Shown: one piece after another, positions 59,884 to 64,000 of the stretch
Numbering within the stretch: the first letter of the stretch is position 1
Layout of the letters: each line of letters begins with the position of its first letter
Assembly (NCBI RefSeq): GCF_014200495.1
Contig: NZ_JACHBY010000001.1
Location: 496,001 to 560,000 of the forward strand
Direction of reading: 5' to 3'
From: Mucilaginibacter geliditolerans
GTDB taxonomy: Bacteria > Bacteroidota > Bacteroidia > Sphingobacteriales > Sphingobacteriaceae
Length of the DNA: 64,000 nucleotides
Program-made: the position numbers and the translations under genes
The notes under the pieces: model-generated
Databases searched by the model: none
Seen by the model: only the letters and a program-made list of their open reading frames with translations
What the model was told of the DNA's origin: nothing

Positions 59884-59887
59884 CATT

Positions 59888-61225
59888 ATGAGTTCTATCT
59901 TGATAAAATCCGCCACTGTAGTTAATGAAAATACGCAATTTGTTGCTGATATCTACATAAAAGATGGCTTTATAGAGCAGATCGCCAGCCAGATTGATAA
60001 ACCTGCAGATCAAATCATCAATGCCGAAGGCTTGCATCTGCTGCCCGGTTGTATCGACGACCAGGTTCATTTCCGCGAGCCGGGATTAACGCACAAAGCA
60101 AATATTTATACAGAATCGCGGGCGGCTGTTGCGGGTGGTATTACCTCTTTTATGGAGATGCCTAATACTGTACCTAACACTTTAACACAGGAACTGCTCG
60201 AACAAAAATATGAGATAGGCCGCCACAACTCCTTGGCTAACTACTCATTTTTTATGGGTGCCAGTAATGATAATATTGATGAGGTGCTGCGTACGGACAT
60301 CAATAACGTTTGCGGCGTCAAAGTATTTATGGGTTCGTCAACCGGCAATATGCTGGTAGATAATCCTAAAACGCTGGAAAACATCTTCTCGCAATCACCC
60401 ATGCTAGTGGCTACACATTGCGAGGATGAGGCAACCATCCAAAGTAATTTAAACCACTACAAGCAATTACTGGGTGATAATATCACCGTGAAACTTCATC
60501 CAAAAATACGCAGCGCCGAGGCCTGTTACCTGTCATCATCCATGGCGGTTGAACTGGCTAAAAAGCATAATACAAGGCTGCACATATTGCATATATCAAC
60601 TGAAAGAGAAACACACCTGTTTACAAATGATATCCCATTAAAAGACAAAAGGATAACTGCCGAAGCGTGTATTCACCATTTATGGTTTAGTGATGAGGAT
60701 TATGAAACCAAAGGCAACCTGATAAAATGGAACCCTGCAGTAAAAAAAGCTAGCGACCGTGAAGGTATTTTAAAGGCCGTTTTAGATGGCCATATTGATG
60801 TGATTGCTACCGACCATGCCCCGCATACCATTGAGGAAAAGGCACTCCCTTACTTACAAGCACCATCCGGTGGGCCATTGGTACAACATGCTTTACCTGC
60901 AATGCTTCAGCTGCATCATGAAGGCAAGATCACACTTGAGCAGATAGCCGAAAAAATGGCGCATAATGTCGCCATCTGCTTCCAGATAGAAAAGCGTGGC
61001 TTTATCCGTGAAGGTTATTATGCCGATTTGGTTTTGGTTAATTTAAACAAGCCATGGCAGGTAAGTAAAGAAAACATTCTTTACAAATGCAACTGGAGCC
61101 CTTTTGAAGGCGTTGATTTTCAATCTAAAGTAATACATACAATAGTATCAGGTAATTTAACTTATAGTGAGGGTGTTATAATTGATAATTTACCGGGTAA
61201 AAGGTTGACTTTTGACAGGAATTAA
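59888..61225 (+). CDS. pyrC: Dihydroorotase-family amidohydrolase
   Basis: 445 residues from the ATG at 59888; an upstream in-frame ATG at 59843 lies in repeat DNA and is rejected. Amidohydrolase motifs are LPGCIDDQVHFREPGLTHK (about 52-70), GVKVFMGSSTGN (carboxylated Lys about 145), ATHCEDE, LHILHIST and DVIATDHAPHT. It would cyclise carbamoyl aspartate to dihydroorotate in pyrimidine synthesis. The metal-binding HxH is QVH here (Gln 59, His 61), a variation I recall from Bacteroidota homologues. An allantoinase-like role cannot be fully excluded. Confidence 0.87.
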   Translation: MSSILIKSATVVNENTQFVADIYIKDGFIEQIASQIDKPADQIINAEGLHLLPGCIDDQVHFREPGLTHKANIYTESRAAVAGGITSFMEMPNTVPNTLTQELLEQKYEIGRHNSLANYSFFMGASNDNIDEVLRTDINNVCGVKVFMGSSTGNMLVDNPKTLENIFSQSPMLVATHCEDEATIQSNLNHYKQLLGDNITVKLHPKIRSAEACYLSSSMAVELAKKHNTRLHILHISTERETHLFTNDIPLKDKRITAEACIHHLWFSDEDYETKGNLIKWNPAVKKASDREGILKAVLDGHIDVIATDHAPHTIEEKALPYLQAPSGGPLVQHALPAMLQLHHEGKITLEQIAEKMAHNVAICFQIEKRGFIREGYYADLVLVNLNKPWQVSKENILYKCNWSPFEGVDFQSKVIHTIVSGNLTYSEGVIIDNLPGKRLTFDRN

Positions 61226-61230
61226 ATATA

Positions 61231-61316
61231 TGTCATTGCGAGCGATAGCGCGGCAACCTCGTCGCTTGCATATCGAACGCGACGAGGTTGCTTCGTCGTT
61301 CCTCCTCGCAATGACA
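61231..61316. repeat. Dispersed intergenic hairpin element (TGTCATTGCGAG type)
   Basis: TGTCATTGCGAG (61231-61242) is exactly inverted at 61305-61316. An inner 13-bp perfect repeat GCAACCTCGTCGC (61253-61265) is inverted at 61279-61291. The two stems together make a cruciform-like hairpin between convergent genes ending at 61225 (+) and 61328 (-). Arm ends match those at 17839-17942. Confidence 0.85.
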
Positions 61317-61327
61317 CCACTTTTATA

Positions 61328-61750
61328 TCACTCAATAATCTTCTTCAACCCATCAAACACTGTCTTCCAGTTTTGCTCTGAGTGATCGGCAGCTTCCTGA
61401 TTTTTAACACCATCCTGGGTAATAACCAAAGTAGTTACACCGCCGCTTTCGCTTAGCTCATAAGTGATGTTGTAGTAATTCTCGGGTATATTTTCAAGAC
61501 CCATCATGCTGCTCCAATAGGTGTATTTTAATACCTTGGGCTCATTAATATCCAATATAATACCGCCGTCTTCATACTTATGACCCTCCCATTCACCGCT
61601 GAATGTTATTGGACTGCCAACTTTCCAGTCGGATTTAAGATCGGTACCAAAAAAATATTCCTTCACCGTGGCCGGGTCAGTTAATCCATGCCAAACTTTG
61701 GCAACAGGAGCTTTAAAGGTGATGGTTGTTTTTAATGTTAGTGTTTCCAT
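61328..61750 (-). CDS. SRPBCC-domain protein (AHSA1-like)
   Basis: 140 residues. It has the START-like pattern of Aha1-homology proteins: TLKTTITFKAPVAKVWHGLTDPATVKEYFFGTDLKSDW, then GGIILDINEPKVLKYTYWSS and a final helix AADHSEQNWKTVFDGLKKII. A hydrophobic ligand pocket is expected; ligand unknown. No signal peptide. It follows the EVE-domain gene by 27 bp on the same strand and may be co-transcribed. Confidence 0.88.
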   Translation of the reverse strand: METLTLKTTITFKAPVAKVWHGLTDPATVKEYFFGTDLKSDWKVGSPITFSGEWEGHKYEDGGIILDINEPKVLKYTYWSSMMGLENIPENYYNITYELSESGGVTTLVITQDGVKNQEAADHSEQNWKTVFDGLKKIIE

Positions 61751-61777
61751 AGTTGTTTTTGTTTTATATTAAATTGC

Positions 61778-62221
61778 TCAGGCGGTAATTAGTTTTTCTT
61801 TTAACATATGCGAGCTGATCAGTTCAAAGTCCTTTTCGTCCAGCTCAAAAAATCCGAAACGGAACCTATATCCCCACGAATTTTTGTTTTCAATAAAATC
61901 AAGCTGATTAATTAATGGGGCAATAGGTGTTTCATTGCAATTGTAATAAGTAACATTCCGCCTGTAGGGAATAAAATCTTCTGACATTTTAAATTGGTAC
62001 AGTTCATCATCCTTTACCTGCCCTATTGCCGTAAAAGCCTGTAATGCCTTATCACAGCTATAAGTTTGCTTGGGCGAGTAAACTACCACCCAATCGCCCG
62101 TATGCAGTTTTTTTAACGATGAAGATTTACCATGATTCGCCTGCATAAAGCCGCCTTTAACACCATTTGCAATATGATCTTTTGAGACCACTACTACCCA
62201 GTAACGTGTTGACCTTTCCAT
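61778..62221 (-). CDS. EVE-domain protein
   Basis: About 147 residues from the ATG at 62221 (MERSTRYWVVVVSKDHIANG); an ATG 8 codons upstream is also open. The pattern RYWVVVVSKDHIANGVKGGFMQANHGK, then LHTGDWVVVYSPKQTY and AFTAIGQVKD, is the EVE/PUA-like fold, which binds modified bases in DNA or RNA. Stand-alone EVE proteins are of unsettled function; they occur in some modification-dependent restriction systems, but no nuclease gene is adjacent here. Confidence 0.87.
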   Translation of the reverse strand: MERSTRYWVVVVSKDHIANGVKGGFMQANHGKSSSLKKLHTGDWVVVYSPKQTYSCDKALQAFTAIGQVKDDELYQFKMSEDFIPYRRNVTYYNCNETPIAPLINQLDFIENKNSWGYRFRFGFFELDEKDFELISSHMLKEKLITA

Positions 62222-62297
62222 ATCGGTTTTAATTTTATAAAACAAATATGCGGCCAGCTAATGACAGCTGTATGTCAGCAGGAAAAAGAAAAAATTG

Positions 62298-62324
62298 ATT
62301 GCGCTCGTCAGTGACGAGCGCAAT
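62298..62324 (-). terminator. Intrinsic terminator of the WYL regulator gene
   Basis: ATTGCGCTCGTC (62298-62309) and GACGAGCGCAAT (62313-62324) form a 12-bp stem with a 3-nt loop. On the minus strand it is followed by a T-rich run. It lies 15 bp after the stop at 62340. Confidence 0.85.
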
Positions 62325-62339
62325 TATGGGAACCTGATG

Positions 62340-63296
62340 TTATTTTACATCAACAGATAACCTTTGCAGCATAATTTCTGAAAGAGCTATAACCCTGTCT
62401 CTCAATTTATCAGGCTTAATAATCTCGGCATGGTCGCCAAACATCATGTACCAGCGGGCAAAACCTTCAATTGATGAAGTAAGGAAAGTCATCTCAGTGA
62501 TATTCCCCATCTTTTTTTCAGACACAAAACCGCTGTAATATTTTTGATAGTCAAGATTCCCATAAACAACCTTTTCAACCCGTATAATAATTGTTTCCAA
62601 ATCCTTATCCTTAGCTGTCCGGGCTATATAGTCCTTTAATGTTGGGTGCTGACTGGTGAACTTTTTATCGCTTACACAAAGCTTATTTATACGGTCGATC
62701 CTGAAATCGCGGTAATCATTTCTTAAACGACAATAAGCGATCAAGTGCCAATAGGTATCAGCAAAAATTATACCCACAGGTTCAATCTCGCGTGTTGTAT
62801 GCTGCTGACTATGATGGGCAAAATAATCGATAACTATAATATGCTTTTGCGCTATACTGTTCAGAATAGTTTGTATATAATCATTATTTGTGCTTATTGG
62901 CTTATTTGAACCTTTTAGAACTTCTATTTTGTTATCTATATCTTCAAGCAAATCCTTTTCAGTAGTTCGTAGTATCGCTTTTATTTTATACATAGCCGAT
63001 TTATGATTGGCTATGGTTGATGCATCTGTCAGCTTCTCAACAAATTTTTCAGCAGTTAAAAAAGCGGTAGCTTCTTCCTTGGTAAACATCACCGGTGGCA
63101 GGCGGTATCCATCCATAATGGAATAACCTACCCCGGCTTCGCCAATAATAGGGATACCTGCCTCTTCCAATGTTTTCACATCACGATAAACAGTGCGCAA
63201 ACTGATATTGAAACGTGCGGCAATATCGCCTGCCTTTACCACCCTGCGCGATTGCAGTTGTATTAAAATAGCTGAAATACGATCGATGCGGTTCAT
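62340..63296 (-). CDS. YafY-type transcriptional regulator (HTH plus WYL domain)
   Basis: About 318 residues from the ATG at 63296. An N-terminal winged helix (about 1-60) has RISAILIQLQSRRVVKAGDIAARFNISLRTVYRDVKTLEEAGIPI. The central helical linker contains the LPPVMFTKEEATAFL segment. The WYL domain (about 135-230) has VIDYFAHHSQQHTTREIEPVGIIF and WHLIAYCRLRNDYRDFRIDRI, where the WYL motif is WHLIAYC. A C-terminal WCX extension follows. Such proteins bind DNA in response to ligands or nucleic acids. Possible targets are the EVE and SRPBCC genes downstream (inference). Confidence 0.9.
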   Translation of the reverse strand: MNRIDRISAILIQLQSRRVVKAGDIAARFNISLRTVYRDVKTLEEAGIPIIGEAGVGYSIMDGYRLPPVMFTKEEATAFLTAEKFVEKLTDASTIANHKSAMYKIKAILRTTEKDLLEDIDNKIEVLKGSNKPISTNNDYIQTILNSIAQKHIIVIDYFAHHSQQHTTREIEPVGIIFADTYWHLIAYCRLRNDYRDFRIDRINKLCVSDKKFTSQHPTLKDYIARTAKDKDLETIIIRVEKVVYGNLDYQKYYSGFVSEKKMGNITEMTFLTSSIEGFARWYMMFGDHAEIIKPDKLRDRVIALSEIMLQRLSVDVK

Positions 63297-63347
63297 GTTC
63301 GGCAAATTAAATAAAAACTAACTATATTAGTTTATTATTTAATTTTT

Positions 63348-63761
63348 ATGGAGGATAGAATAGTAACGTTTGAGAGCTATAATGATCCTATGCTCGCCGA
63401 AATTATAAAGGGCAGACTAGAAGCTAATGGCATAGATTGCTATATAGCCGACAATAATACAATAGGCATGAACCCGCTTTATACACAGGCATTAGGCGGC
63501 GTAAAATTAAAAATATTTGAACACGATTTTAAAACATGCCAACTGATTTTAGCACAAAATGAAGATCTTGCATTAGATGAAGTAGTGGATAATGAAGAAA
63601 CGCCATGCCCTTATTGCCAGTCTACAAATGTGCGTTATGGTGCAGCCACTATCCAAAGAACTAATTGGTTTGGTGCAATCGTATCATTTTTAACGGTTAC
63701 ATATCCATTTTATGCCCGCAAGGCATGGCATTGTTTTAACTGTGGTAAAGATTTTAATTAA
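63348..63761 (+). CDS. DUF2007-domain protein with C-terminal zinc-ribbon-like motif
   Basis: 137 residues. Residues about 4-72 match DUF2007 (putative signal-transducing) domains: RIVTFESYNDPMLAEIIKGRLEANGIDCYIADNNT through GVKLKIFEHDFKTCQLIL. Residues about 84-137 hold paired cysteines, CPYCQ and HCFNCGK, 40 residues apart, a likely zinc ribbon interrupted by a hydrophobic stretch (WFGAIVSFLTVTYPFYA). Function unknown. The next gene is a paralogue. Confidence 0.83.
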   Translation: MEDRIVTFESYNDPMLAEIIKGRLEANGIDCYIADNNTIGMNPLYTQALGGVKLKIFEHDFKTCQLILAQNEDLALDEVVDNEETPCPYCQSTNVRYGAATIQRTNWFGAIVSFLTVTYPFYARKAWHCFNCGKDFN

Positions 63762-63798
63762 AACAATTTTATCCCGCTAAGAGTATAATTACATTATT

Positions 63799-64000
63799 AT
63801 GGATGATAAAATTATAACATTTGAAACCTACCATGACCCAATGCTGGCACATATTATCCGCGCCAAATTAGAGGCGCACGATATTCCCTGCTTTATTGAG
63901 GATGATCATATGTCGGGTTTAAACCCTGTATACAATCACGCCATAAGTGATATTAAGCTCAAGATATTTGAGCGCGACCTTAATGAATGCCTGAGAATAA
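63799..64000 (+). CDS. DUF2007-domain protein, partial (cut by window edge)
   Basis: The first 67 residues, from the ATG at 63799: MDDKIITFETYHDPMLAHII, then KLEAHDIPCFIEDDHMSGLNPVYNH and IKLKIFERDLNECLRI. It is clearly homologous to the preceding gene (about half of positions identical), so the two form a tandem duplication with a 37-bp gap. The C-terminal part, including any zinc ribbon, lies outside the window. Confidence 0.82.
   Translation, partial: MDDKIITFETYHDPMLAHIIRAKLEAHDIPCFIEDDHMSGLNPVYNHAISDIKLKIFERDLNECLRI

Noticed and set aside
61778..62221. EVE-domain gene as part of a modification-dependent defence system
   Set aside because: No McrBC, HNH or other nuclease gene is adjacent; neighbours are an SRPBCC gene and a WYL regulator. 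WYL plus EVE alone is too weak to call a defence island.

Overview
The window is a gene-dense, moderately AT-rich chromosomal segment of a Bacteroidota bacterium. The family is most likely Sphingobacteriaceae, and the gene repertoire resembles Mucilaginibacter or Pedobacter (inference from family content, not a database match). Supporting signs are a GldC gliding protein, carboxypeptidase-regulatory-domain/DUF5686 and DUF3943 surface proteins, Bacteroidota-type -7 promoter elements (TAnnTTTG), little sign of Shine-Dalgarno sequences, and dispersed intergenic hairpins. I saw no tRNA, rRNA, CRISPR array, insertion sequence or phage gene.

Layout. 1-3 kb: an RND tripartite efflux operon (outer-membrane channel, adaptor, start of the pump) read leftward. 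3-6 kb: a membrane protein, then a LysR regulator and a YeiH-type exporter that share an ATAAC-N5-GTTAT operator. 6-13 kb: envelope proteins (YXWGXW repeat protein, molybdopterin-fold protein, DUF3943, DUF5686). 13-18 kb: an ECF42-type sigma factor with its YCII/DGPF partner, a GlxA-type regulator, two VOC proteins, a DinB-like protein and a small frameshifted gene. 18-21 kb: an ECF sigma factor, a membrane-anchored partner, YceI and a DUF5777 barrel in one operon.

21.5-41 kb is the most distinctive part: an exopolysaccharide locus interleaved with signalling genes. Synthesis genes are a sugar-phosphate transferase fused to a degenerate receiver domain, about eight glycosyltransferases, an acyltransferase, a Wzx flippase, a Wzy polymerase, a Wzc-like co-polymerase lacking its tyrosine tail, and a half-length TolC-like protein. 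Signalling genes are a lone Hpt protein, a lone receiver, and a four-gene partner-switching set (membrane protein, receiver-PP2C phosphatase, STAS protein, HATPase protein). I infer that phosphorelay and partner switching control polymer assembly.

41-50 kb: cytochrome c maturation genes (ccmF, ccmE, ccmD-like, ccmC, ccmB) interrupted by a glutamate-dehydrogenase-family gene, with a diheme cytochrome c downstream. 50-57 kb: a methyltransferase (ogt) and a sensory operon of two hybrid kinases with stand-alone CheR and CheB. 57-64 kb: gldC, a DEAD-box helicase, a dihydroorotase-like gene, an SRPBCC protein, an EVE-domain protein, a WYL regulator and tandem DUF2007 genes, the last cut by the window edge.

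Intergenic space longer than 300 bases is essentially absent. The gaps of 200-280 bases (2984-3210, 10203-10479, 21347-21577, 22745-22975, 41138-41392, 44855-45134, 48860-49093) hold promoters, palindromes or terminators where listed. In 10203-10479 and 21347-21577 I see nothing beyond presumed divergent promoters.
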